A DNA stretch of 12,017 bases from an uncultured Acidobacteriota bacterium (GCA_937880585.1 CALFMR010000508.1:1-12017), one strand, 5' to 3'; numbered from the stretch's first letter, positions 1 through 6,398 are shown. The notes: generated by a model from the letters alone, not told the origin. Made by a program: numbers and translations.

Positions 1-143
1 GGACGAAAGCCCTGCAGACTCACGACGTCCTTCAGCCGCGAGACGTCGGTGCTCTGCGCGGCGACGCCTGGCACGAGCGTCGTCACGAACGACGCGACGG
101 CCAGCGCGAGGACGGATCGGCGAATGAAAACGGACGTGGACAT
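1..143 (-). CDS. flgI: Flagellar P-ring protein FlgI, N-terminal part (runs off the left edge)
   Basis: FlgI is secreted to the periplasm and forms the P ring around the flagellar rod in the peptidoglycan layer. Only the first 47 codons are visible. They start with ATG at 143-141 and encode a Sec signal peptide: a basic FIRR stretch, a hydrophobic run, and a likely cleavage after VAA, before QST. The mature start, with VSRLKDVVSLQGFR, matches the conserved FlgI opening (RIRDLTSVQGVR in the enterobacterial protein). The start is supported by TGAGG at 153-149, which overlaps the flgH stop codon, with 5 bases between GAGG and the ATG; the gap to flgH is 7 bases. Position directly after flgA-flgH is the usual ring-gene order. 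The identification rests on a short stretch but is well supported by context. Confidence 0.9.
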   Translation of the reverse strand, partial: MSTSVFIRRSVLALAVASFVTTLVPGVAAQSTDVSRLKDVVSLQGFR

Positions 144-150
144 GGCGGCC

Positions 151-807
151 TCAGAACACCTTGTTGAGCGCGCGCACCAGCCAGCCGGGCTGCAGCGTGT
201 CGTGGATGAGTCCCTGGCTGAGCGATCGGATGCGCAGTTCGCCGATCGCGGTCGAGGGGACGATGTTGCCGGGCAGGATGTCCGCCGTGCGGACCACGCC
301 CGAGAGGACGACGACATTGCGGTCGCCGTTGATGTCGACTTCGCGCACGCCCTCGATGACGAGATCGCCCGTGGGCAGCACGTCGGTGACGCGCGCCGTC
401 ATCATCGCCGACAACTCGGTCGTCCGCGTCGTTCCGCCGGATCCCTTGAACGAGGTGTCGCTCGACGCGGGGACGAGCTTCGAGAAGAGCTTGCTCGTCG
501 GCGTCGGCAGCGTGAGGTCGGCCTTCGACGACTTGCCGACGTTCGAGTCGGCGGTGCCCGTCGCGCTGAGGCTCTCCATCACGCGCACGGTGACGAGGTC
601 GTTGACGTGGTGCGCGATCGGATCGCTCGCGAGATCCGCCATCCACAACGCGTCGGGCGGCGGCAGTTTCCGGGCGGTCTCGAGGAACTGCGCGTAGATC
701 TCGTCGTAGTTCGGCGTCTGCCCGGCCGCCGCGAGCGAGACCGGCGCGGCCACGAGGCACGCGGCCACGACCGCGCGCACGAACGACATCGACTGGTTAG
801 CGGCCAT
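151..807 (-). CDS. flgH: Flagellar L-ring protein FlgH
   Basis: FlgH forms the L ring, the outer-membrane bushing of the flagellar basal body. The 218-residue product is close to the usual length of about 220-230. Family features include NDLVTVRVMES near residue 80, a central Ser/Gly/Thr-rich stretch, TARVTDVLPTGDLVIEG, and LSGVVRTADILPGNIVPST followed by GWL near the C-terminus. The ATG at 807 is preferred over the in-frame ATG at 789 because GAGG lies 6 bases upstream of it; this makes the gene overlap flgA by 11 bases. The N-terminus is a hydrophobic signal peptide. FlgH is normally a lipoprotein, but no standard lipobox sits at the end of the hydrophobic run. The only early cysteine is C17, preceded by VAA and lying inside the run. 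The mature protein may instead begin near residue 29-30 after signal peptidase I cleavage. Confidence 0.95.
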   Translation of the reverse strand: MAANQSMSFVRAVVAACLVAAPVSLAAAGQTPNYDEIYAQFLETARKLPPPDALWMADLASDPIAHHVNDLVTVRVMESLSATGTADSNVGKSSKADLTLPTPTSKLFSKLVPASSDTSFKGSGGTTRTTELSAMMTARVTDVLPTGDLVIEGVREVDINGDRNVVVLSGVVRTADILPGNIVPSTAIGELRIRSLSQGLIHDTLQPGWLVRALNKVF

Positions 808-1483
808 TGAGCACCTCGACCACACCTTTCTGAACCACCCGTCCGCGCAGGTAGCGCCGCGTCGCCGGGTTGACGACACGGATGACGTCTCCGGTCGATC
901 CGCCGTCGGCCGCAACCATCGCCGCCGTGACGCGAATCGCGCCGGCCGCGGCCACGACGGTGACCTGGTCGCCTGGCTCGACGAGCCGGCGGACCTTGAT
1001 GAAGCCGGCGAGCACGGTCGCGCCCTCGGCCATCGGACGCAGCACGCGCGCGCCGACGAGATCAGCCGCGACGGGCAGCGGACTCAGCGGCACACCGGTG
1101 ATCTCACCGCGCGCGACGCGCACGTCGGCGGCCGTCAACACGTGGCCGCGATCGACGGCGTGCGTCGTCACGGCGTAGTCGGCCACGACGCGCACGGTGG
1201 CCGACGCCGGCAGTGTGGCGCCGGCCGCGGTGATGAGCGTGAAGCGGATCGGACGGCCGAGCCACGCGGAGGGATCGAGCCGCGCCTCGCGGAAGACGTG
1301 CGCGTCGCCGACGAGGCCCGCCGGATCGACCGAGACATCGGCGCCCGCGCCGAGGCGCGCCACGATGGCGGCACGCATCGCGCCGGCCGCCGACGAGGCG
1401 GGCGCGGCCGCAGGCGCCGCCGTGGCCGTGACAACGGCCGCGACGAGGACGCCGGCAAACGAGAGGCGGGAGCGGATCGACAT
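797..1483 (-). CDS. flgA: Flagellar P-ring assembly chaperone FlgA
   Basis: FlgA is a periplasmic chaperone needed for FlgI to assemble into the P ring. The 228-residue product has a clear signal peptide (basic start, hydrophobic residues about 9-27, Ala-rich end). A variable middle region follows, then a SAF-type domain at about 105-225. The conserved features are a central VDRGHVLTAADV, a segment ending RPMAEGATV, GDQVTVVAAAGAIRVTA, and the terminal pattern GDVIRVVNPATRRYLRGRV. The ATG at 1483 is 4 bases after the flgG stop. A weak AGTAGG overlaps that stop codon and probably acts as the ribosome binding site. Position between flgG and flgH fits its role. The N-terminal third is divergent, as is common for this family. 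Confidence 0.93.
   Translation of the reverse strand: MSIRSRLSFAGVLVAAVVTATAAPAAAPASSAAGAMRAAIVARLGAGADVSVDPAGLVGDAHVFREARLDPSAWLGRPIRFTLITAAGATLPASATVRVVADYAVTTHAVDRGHVLTAADVRVARGEITGVPLSPLPVAADLVGARVLRPMAEGATVLAGFIKVRRLVEPGDQVTVVAAAGAIRVTAAMVAADGGSTGDVIRVVNPATRRYLRGRVVQKGVVEVLNGR
812..817 (-). promoter_or_regulatory. Ribosome binding site deciding the flgH start
   Basis: On the minus strand this reads GAGGTG. The GAGG core lies 6 bases before the ATG at 807, while the second candidate ATG at 789 has no such motif. It sits inside the last codons of flgA, so flgH is probably translationally coupled to flgA. Confidence 0.7.
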
Positions 1484-1487
1484 CGGC

Positions 1488-2276
1488 CTACTGGACGAGG
1501 TTGTTGACCTGGCCGAGCATCTCGTCGGCGGCCTTGACGACGCGCGAGTTCGCTTCGTAGGCGCGCTGGCCGATGATCATGTTGACCATCTCCTCGACGA
1601 CGCTGACGTTCGAGTCCTCGACGAAGCCCTGCTGCAGTGTGCCGCGCGCATCGGTGCCGGGCGAACCAACCTCTTCGTCGCCCGATGCCGTCGTCGGCTG
1701 GAACAGATTGCCGCCGAGCGGGCGAAGGCCGCCGGCGTTCGGGAAGGTCGCGATCTCGATCGTGCCGAGCTCCTGCGTCGCGGTCTGGCCCGGGATGGTC
1801 GCCGAGACGACGCCGTCGTTCGAGATGCTGATCGACGTCGCGTTGGTGGGAATCGAAATCCCCGGCTCGAGCGCGTACCCCTCGGCCGTGACGATCGACC
1901 CCTGCGCGTCGAGGTGGAACGTGCCGGCGCGCGTGTAGGCATCCGTGCCGTCGGGCATCGCGATCTTGAAGAACCCGTCACCCTGAATGGCGAGGTCGAG
2001 CGGACCGCCGGTCGAGCGCATGTTGCCGGCGCTGAAGTCGCGTGCGGTCGCGACCGCGCGCGTGCCGAGGCCCATCTCGAGACCCACGGGCGCTTCGGTC
2101 GTCGCCGACGCCGCGGAACCGGCCGCGCGGACTTCCTGGTAGACGAGGTCCTCGAACTCGACGCGGCTCTTCTTGAAGCCGGTCGTGTTGACGTTGGCCA
2201 GGTTGTGCGCGACGTTGTCGATGTTCGTCTGCTGCGCGTCCATGCCGCTCGCCGCCGTGTAGAGTGCGCGAATCAT
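1488..2276 (-). CDS. flgG: Flagellar distal rod protein FlgG
   Basis: FlgG builds the distal rod that crosses the periplasm and outer membrane. The product is 262 residues, the canonical length. The N-terminus carries the rod/hook signature (IDNVAHNLANVNTTGFKKSR, residues 19-38), followed by the FlgG-type EFEDLVYQEVR. The centre has GPLDLAIQGDGFFKIAMPDG and YTRAGTFHLDAQGSIVTAEG, and the C-terminal helix is SNVSVVEEMVNMIIGQRAYE and onward to the end. Both terminal helices, which form the axial coiled-coil core, are intact, and no cleavable signal is expected because the protein leaves through the type III gate. AGAGGA lies 8 bases before the ATG at 2276. A 71-base gap separates it from flgF, the largest gap in the window. 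Confidence 0.98.
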   Translation of the reverse strand: MIRALYTAASGMDAQQTNIDNVAHNLANVNTTGFKKSRVEFEDLVYQEVRAAGSAASATTEAPVGLEMGLGTRAVATARDFSAGNMRSTGGPLDLAIQGDGFFKIAMPDGTDAYTRAGTFHLDAQGSIVTAEGYALEPGISIPTNATSISISNDGVVSATIPGQTATQELGTIEIATFPNAGGLRPLGGNLFQPTTASGDEEVGSPGTDARGTLQQGFVEDSNVSVVEEMVNMIIGQRAYEANSRVVKAADEMLGQVNNLVQ

Positions 2277-2304
2277 GACTCTTGTCCTCTCTGTCTCTGC
2301 GCGT

Positions 2305-2334
2305 GTTCGACGTTCAACGTTCGACGTTGACGTT
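2305..2334 (-). repeat. Tandem heptamer repeat in the flgF-flgG gap
   Basis: On the minus strand this reads as AACGTC, then three 7-base units (AACGTCG, AACGTTG, AACGTCG), then a partial AAC. Within it, TCAACGT and ACGTTGA at 2314-2330 (plus-strand reading) can pair as a 7-base stem with a 3-base loop. No U-rich tract follows on the transcribed strand, so it is unlikely to be an intrinsic terminator. It lies between the flgF stop and the flgG ribosome binding site. Confidence 0.75.
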
Positions 2335-2347
2335 CTCGCTCACGCCT

Positions 2348-3070
2348 TTACGTCCGCCCGAGCCGATCGATGGCCTTCCCGTCGACGTCGTTCATGAGCA
2401 CCGACATCGCCTTCTGCAGCGCCTCGAACCCGCGCGACACGCTCGTGAGCTCGGCGAGCCGGTCGGCGACCGACACGTTCGACTGCTCGAGCGATCCAGA
2501 GCGGATCGTCGGCGCGGTCACCGGCGTCGCCGTCTGACCGTCGGCCGCGAGCCGGCTGCCGTCCTCGCGCGTGAGCGCGCCGGGATCGGCGAAGTTGACG
2601 ATCGACAACCGTCCCGCCTGCATCGTGCCGGCCCAGACCGTGCCGTCTTCGTCGACGTGCGCGTCGCCCGGGCCCAGCGTGATCGGCTTGCCATCGGTGC
2701 CGAGCACCGGCATGTCGTCCTCGGTCACGAGCTGACGATTCGCGTCGAGCGCAAAGTGGCCGTCGCGCGTGTAGCGCGGACCGGCGGGCGTCGAGACGGT
2801 GAAGAAGCCAGCGCCGTCGATCGCCAGGTCGAGCGGACGGCCCGTCGCCGCAATCGCGCCGCTGCGCGAGTCGAGACGGCTGCCACCGTACGTCGTGTCG
2901 ATCGCCGTCTGCAGCGTGTCGCTGAACGCCGGCCGTTCGGCCACCGCCCCCGTGTCGCGCCCGCCCTTGTAGCCCGTCGTGCCGACGTTCGCGATGTCGG
3001 ACGCCAGCCGATCGAGCTCGTCGACCCGAGCCCGCAGGCCGCTCAACGCGATGTATTGGCTGCCGGACAT
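2348..3070 (-). CDS. flgF: Flagellar proximal rod protein FlgF
   Basis: FlgF is one of the proximal rod subunits of the flagellar basal body and is exported by the type III gate. The 240-residue product is a close structural relative of FlgG. The N-terminal rod signature DIANVGTTGYKGGR lies at residues 25-38. In the middle are GRPLDLAIDGAGFFTV and YTRDGHFALDANRQLVTEDD, and the C-terminal helix begins LEQSNVSVADRLAELTSVSR. FlgF rather than FlgG or FlgE is chosen because it is shorter, starts MSGSQYIALSGL rather than MIRALYTAASG, and sits immediately before flgG. GAGG lies 5 bases before the ATG at 3070. It follows the small unknown gene after 22 bases. No FlgB or FlgC gene is visible in the window. 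Confidence 0.94.
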   Translation of the reverse strand: MSGSQYIALSGLRARVDELDRLASDIANVGTTGYKGGRDTGAVAERPAFSDTLQTAIDTTYGGSRLDSRSGAIAATGRPLDLAIDGAGFFTVSTPAGPRYTRDGHFALDANRQLVTEDDMPVLGTDGKPITLGPGDAHVDEDGTVWAGTMQAGRLSIVNFADPGALTREDGSRLAADGQTATPVTAPTIRSGSLEQSNVSVADRLAELTSVSRGFEALQKAMSVLMNDVDGKAIDRLGRT

Positions 3071-3085
3071 TGGTGCCTCACTCTC

Positions 3086-3101
3086 TAACTTGCTAACTTG
3101 C
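3086..3101 (-). repeat. Two tandem copies of an octamer at the end of the unknown gene
   Basis: On the minus strand GCAAGTTA occurs twice back to back. The first copy encodes the last residues (Ala-Ser) and, with the following G, the TAG stop of the 126-residue gene. The second copy begins the 22-base gap before flgF and contains a further TAG. The repeat may have been created by slippage at the gene end. No function can be assigned. Confidence 0.65.
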
Positions 3102-3473
3102 TCTTTCCCCTGCTTCCGCCAGCTTCAAGTGCAGGCGGACTTCGCTTTCCGAGAGCGACTCGGTCCCGGCGATGTGATCCAGGCGCGCGCCGTTCTTCGC
3201 GGCCGCGACCACGCGGCGCGAGACCGTAGCGCGCGACGCGCGAGGGGCGGCGCGGCGTCGGCCGAGCGCCTCGATCTCGCGGAGCACGGTCGAGAGTCCC
3301 GCTTCGGTCGTATCCGTCAGGAGCGCCAGGCCATCGGCCAGACGGCTCATCCGCTCGCGCAGGTGCGAGAGCTCGCGCAACGTCTGCAGCGTCCACAACG
3401 TGAGCGCGAGCAGCACGAGGGCCGTCACGCCGGCGCCGAGCGCTTCGCGGTGCATCCAGATCGCGGCCGTCAT
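3093..3473 (-). CDS. Unrecognised 126-residue membrane-anchored coiled-coil protein in the switch/rod gene region
   Basis: I cannot name this protein with confidence. It has one predicted transmembrane segment at about residues 11-28 (GAGVTALVLLALTLW), then a helical, heptad-like stretch at about 30-72 rich in Leu, Arg and Glu (TLRELSHLRERMSRLADGL). A basic Arg/Ala linker follows at 72-90. The C-terminal segment, about 87-121, has the pattern VVAAAKNGARLDHIA then LSESEVRLHLKLAE, a short helix-turn-helix-like pattern. This architecture resembles small flagellar/chemotaxis-linked families such as DUF2802 or DUF6115; that comparison is from memory and needs a profile search. The ATG at 3473 overlaps the fliN stop by 4 bases, and GGAGG lies 10 bases upstream, so it is probably translated with fliN. 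Context suggests a role at the basal body or in its regulation. Confidence 0.85.
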   Translation of the reverse strand: MTAAIWMHREALGAGVTALVLLALTLWTLQTLRELSHLRERMSRLADGLALLTDTTEAGLSTVLREIEALGRRRAAPRASRATVSRRVVAAAKNGARLDHIAGTESLSESEVRLHLKLAEAGERAS

Positions 3474-3823
3474 GACGTCTTCGCCTCCAGCTCCGGACCG
3501 GACTCGCCGCCGGTCAACGCCGTGATGCGCACGCCGTAGTTGCCCGACACGATCACGACCTCACCGCGCGCGATGACGCGCTCGCCCACGAGCAGCTCGA
3601 CGGGCTCATCCGGCGATCGGCCCATGTCGATGACCGATCCCGGACCGAGGTCGGCCAGCGCACGCAACGGCATGACCGCGCGCCCGAACCGGACCACGAG
3701 CGGCAGATCGACGTCGAGCACGGCCTCGAGCCGCGCGTCGGGCGGGGCCGCCGCACTCGGCTGCATCGCGGCGGGCAGCGGCGCGCCGTCGGGCAGGCCA
3801 GCGGGCAGATCGTCAGTCGTCAT
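3470..3823 (-). CDS. fliN: Flagellar motor switch protein FliN
   Basis: FliN forms the lower part of the C ring and takes part in rotation switching and export-substrate docking. The 117-residue product has a disordered Pro/Ala-rich N-terminus (about 1-30). A single SpoA/FliN-type domain follows at about 33-104: VLDVDLPLVVRFGRAVMPLR, LGPGSVIDMGRSPDEPVELL, and GERVIARGEVVIVSGNYGVR. GGAGC lies 8 bases before the ATG at 3823, and the start is 1 base past the fliM stop. FliN rather than FliM or FliY is indicated by the short length, the single domain, and the lack of a CheC-like part. It overlaps the next gene by 4 bases. Confidence 0.96.
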   Translation of the reverse strand: MTTDDLPAGLPDGAPLPAAMQPSAAAPPDARLEAVLDVDLPLVVRFGRAVMPLRALADLGPGSVIDMGRSPDEPVELLVGERVIARGEVVIVSGNYGVRITALTGGESGPELEAKTS

Positions 3824-3824
3824 C

Positions 3825-4808
3825 TCACTGAGCTCCGTTCATCGCCGCGTGCGGCGCGCCGCAGCGTTCTTCCACCATCACCATCAACCGGCCGCGATCG
3901 GAGGCGAGCCGGCCCGTGAACTTGCGCACGCCGCCGGCGTAGACGTCGAGCGGCCGATCGGCGGCGAGCGGCAGCGCGACGACCTCGCCGGGCTGAAGCG
4001 CGAGCACGGCGCCGGCATGCAGCTCGGTGCGGATGAGCGGCACGACGGGCACGGCGACGCTCGCGAGGTTCTCGTCCATCCACGCGCGCTCCTGCGCGGA
4101 CAACTCGCGGCGCTGGCGCTGCCAGGCGTGCGCGAAGTGCGTGCCCGCGACTTCGACGACGCTCGTCGGGATGCAGAGATTGACGAGGCCGCGCACGGCG
4201 CCAATCTGCACGTCGAACACGACGGCGACGACGATCTCGTTGGGTGCGGCGACCTGCAGCATCTGCGGCCGCGTCTCGCGCGCGCGGATGCCGAACGTGA
4301 GGCTCGTCACCGGCCGCCACGCTTCCGACAGGCCCTCGAGCACGAGCTTGAGCACGGCATCGACGACGTTCTGCTCGATTTCAGTGAGCGGACGATTGAC
4401 AGGCGCCGGCTGGCCGCTGCCGCCGAGCATCCGGTCGAGCATCGCGAAGGCGACCGACGGGTTGATCTCGACGGCGCCCAACTCGTCGAACGGCGCGATC
4501 GACAGCGCGTAGAACGCCGTCGGGTCGGTGAGCGATCCGAGGAACTCGGAGTAGGCGAACTGCTCGACCGCGGCGACCGACATGCTGATCGTCGTCCGCA
4601 GGTAGGCCGAGAGCGACGTCGACATGTTGCGCGCGCATCGCTCGTGCAGGAACTGGAGCGCGTGGATCTGCTCCTTCGACACGCGGTCCGGCCGCCGGAA
4701 GTTGTAGCGGACGACCGGTCCCTGCGCGTTGGCGCGGCGCCCGATGGGAGCGTCGGCCGCCACCGTCAGGAGCGCGTCGATCTCGGCTTGCGACAGGATC
4801 TTGGCCAT
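3825..4808 (-). CDS. fliM: Flagellar motor switch protein FliM
   Basis: FliM is the C-ring protein that binds phosphorylated CheY and passes the signal to FliG to reverse rotation. The 327-residue product has the expected three parts. The N-terminal CheY-binding peptide LSQAEIDALL is at residues 5-14. The CheC-like middle domain is at about 40-230, with the GGSG motif at 129-132 used in FliG contact. The C-terminal SpoA/FliN-like domain is at about 245-315 (VAVPVVPLIRTELHAGAVLA, LQPGEVVALPL). The CheY-binding peptide implies a chemotaxis system elsewhere in the genome. The ATG at 4808 is 4 bases after the fliA stop and gives the canonical N-terminus, but it has no clear ribosome binding site, so coupled translation is likely. 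In many genomes fliM-fliN sit just upstream of fliO-fliP; here they follow fliA instead. Confidence 0.97.
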   Translation of the reverse strand: MAKILSQAEIDALLTVAADAPIGRRANAQGPVVRYNFRRPDRVSKEQIHALQFLHERCARNMSTSLSAYLRTTISMSVAAVEQFAYSEFLGSLTDPTAFYALSIAPFDELGAVEINPSVAFAMLDRMLGGSGQPAPVNRPLTEIEQNVVDAVLKLVLEGLSEAWRPVTSLTFGIRARETRPQMLQVAAPNEIVVAVVFDVQIGAVRGLVNLCIPTSVVEVAGTHFAHAWQRQRRELSAQERAWMDENLASVAVPVVPLIRTELHAGAVLALQPGEVVALPLAADRPLDVYAGGVRKFTGRLASDRGRLMVMVEERCGAPHAAMNGAQ

Positions 4809-4812
4809 GGCG

Positions 4813-5556
4813 TCAGTGCGCGTGGGCCGCGGCCAGCCCGTCCTGAAGGAGCGATCGGAGACGCGCGAGCGCCTGCGTGCGAAGCTGCGACACGCGCGAC
4901 TCGCCGACGCCGATGACGTGTCCAATCTCGGCGAGCGTCAGTTCTTCCTGGAAGTAGAGCGCGAGGATGTGGCGCTCGCGTTCGGGAAGCTCGGCGAGCG
5001 CACCGGCGAGGCGCGCGGCGAGCTCCCGCCGCTCGAGCGCCGCGTGCGGCCCGTCGTCGCCGTCCATGAGGATTTCGACGAGGTCCTCGCCGTTCGCGTT
5101 GTTGCCTGCCTGACGGACGACGGCGACGTCGGCCGCGCGCAGCTCGTCGAGCACGCGGTCGTATTCGACGGTGTCCATGCCGAGCGCCGAGGCGATCTCT
5201 TCGGTCTCCGGTTCACGACCGAGCAGATGGCGCAGGCGCGTGAGCGTCGCATCGACCGTGCGCTGCAGGCGGCGGACCGACCGCGGCACGCGATCGAGAC
5301 CACGGAGCGCGTCGAGCATCGCGCCGTGGATCCGGCGGCGCGCGAACGCGTCGAACGGCACGCCGAGCGAGGGCTGGAAGCGGCTGGCCGCGTCGATGAG
5401 GCCGAGCACGCCGACGCTCACGAGCTCGGACACCTCGACGTGCGACGGCACGCGCCGGCCGAGCCGGTTGGCGAGCGTCTTGACGAGATCGACGTGCGCG
5501 AGCACGAGCGCGTCGCGCTCCTGCAGGTTCGTCGTGGGCGCGGGTCTCAGGCGCAT
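4813..5556 (-). CDS. fliA: RNA polymerase sigma-28 factor FliA
   Basis: FliA directs RNA polymerase to late flagellar promoters (filament, motor and chemotaxis genes) and is normally held inactive by the anti-sigma factor FlgM. The 247-residue product has sigma-70 family regions in order. Region 2 spans about 19-92, including VSVGVLGLIDAASRF and FDAFARRRIHGAMLDALR. Region 3 spans about 95-160, with LGREPETEEIASALGM. Region 4 spans about 183-236, including LPERERHILALYFQEELTLA and the helix-turn-helix IGHVIGVGESRVSQLRTQAL. FliA rather than another sigma factor is supported by size, the lack of region 1.1, and position after flhG. The ATG at 5556 has GGAGG 7 bases upstream, inside flhG, and overlaps flhG by 10 bases. 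flgM is not in this window. Confidence 0.97.
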   Translation of the reverse strand: MRLRPAPTTNLQERDALVLAHVDLVKTLANRLGRRVPSHVEVSELVSVGVLGLIDAASRFQPSLGVPFDAFARRRIHGAMLDALRGLDRVPRSVRRLQRTVDATLTRLRHLLGREPETEEIASALGMDTVEYDRVLDELRAADVAVVRQAGNNANGEDLVEILMDGDDGPHAALERRELAARLAGALAELPERERHILALYFQEELTLAEIGHVIGVGESRVSQLRTQALARLRSLLQDGLAAAHAH

Positions 5557-6398
5557 TGCGGCGCCTCCGCGACGGCCGACGGACCACGTCCCGCTGGTGT
5601 GGACGGCCAGGGACCGGCGCCGAACGGCCGCGCCGATGTCAGACGGCACGCGAGCCGGCGAATGTCGCGGCTCGCCGGACCGGCGACGTCGCTGCCGACG
5701 AGCGGCATCTGCGCGAGCCCCGAGTCCTTGACGGATCGATCCTCGAGCACGTGCCCCTCGTAGCGCAGCGTGCGGCCGAGGAATCGATCGGCGGCGAGCG
5801 AGATCTGGCGGAACACGAGTCCGCCTTCCTCCGCGTCGCGCGCGGCGTTGACGACGACGCCAATCGGCTTGGCGGCATCGCCCGCGGTGACGAGCTTGAT
5901 GACGGCATACGCGTCGACGACCGCCGCCGGCTCGAACGACGTCACGACGAGCACGTAGTCGGTGAGCGCGATGAGATCGAGCACGTTGTCGCTCACGCCC
6001 GTGGCGGTATCGAAGAGCAGGAAGTCGAGATCGCGGCCGGCCTCGTCGATCGCCTCGATGAGGCGCGGCCACTTCTCGTGATCGATCGCCGCGAGCGCGC
6101 GGACGCCGCTGCCGGCGGGAATCACGCGCACGCCCGACGGTCCGTCGAGCGTGATCTCGCCGACGGTCTTCACGCCGTCGAGTACGGCGCCGAGGTGATC
6201 TTCCGGCGTGAGGCCGAGCATCACGTCGATGTTGCCGAGCGCGAAGTCCGCGTCGATGATGCCGACGCGATGGCCCAGTCGCGCCATCGCCACGGCGAGG
6301 TTGACGGTGAGGCTGGTCTTGCCGACTCCGCCTTTCCCGCTGGTGACGGCGATTCTCGTCGCCGGCGGACGCCGGTCGTCGCGGGCGATCAATGACAC
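5547..6398 (-). CDS. flhG: MinD-like ATPase FlhG (FleN, YlxH), regulator of flagellar number
   Basis: FlhG is a ParA/MinD-family ATPase that limits flagellar number and works with FlhF in basal-body placement. The 283-residue product has the deviant Walker A motif KGGVGKTS at residues 22-29. DADFALGNID, at about 49-58, is typical of FlhG/FleN. The Walker B-like FDTATGVSDNV starts at 129. LTPEDHLGAVL and the later RFLGRTLRYEGHV segment also fit. The start is called as GTG at 6398 because GGAGGAA lies just upstream; no ATG fits, and an in-frame TTG at 6392 is a weaker choice. It overlaps flhF by 10 bases. The N-terminus before the ATPase core is only about 14 residues and has no DQAxxLR motif, which some FlhG proteins use to stimulate FlhF. 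The last 30 residues are Pro/Gly/Ala-rich and look disordered. Confidence 0.95.
   Translation of the reverse strand: MSLIARDDRRPPATRIAVTSGKGGVGKTSLTVNLAVAMARLGHRVGIIDADFALGNIDVMLGLTPEDHLGAVLDGVKTVGEITLDGPSGVRVIPAGSGVRALAAIDHEKWPRLIEAIDEAGRDLDFLLFDTATGVSDNVLDLIALTDYVLVVTSFEPAAVVDAYAVIKLVTAGDAAKPIGVVVNAARDAEEGGLVFRQISLAADRFLGRTLRYEGHVLEDRSVKDSGLAQMPLVGSDVAGPASRDIRRLACRLTSARPFGAGPWPSTPAGRGPSAVAEAPQCA
5564..5568 (-). promoter_or_regulatory. Strong ribosome binding site for fliA inside flhG
   Basis: On the minus strand this reads GGAGG, 7 bases before the fliA ATG at 5556. It lies in the last codons of flhG and fixes the fliA start within the 10-base overlap of the two genes. Confidence 0.8.

Noticed and set aside
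2314..2330. Intrinsic terminator in the flgF-flgG gap
   Set aside because: The stem is only 7 bases, and no U-tract follows on the transcribed (minus) strand.
3540..4916. A 458-codon plus-strand open frame opposite fliM
   Set aside because: It is antisense to a complete, canonical FliM, and its composition is that of a reverse-frame artefact.
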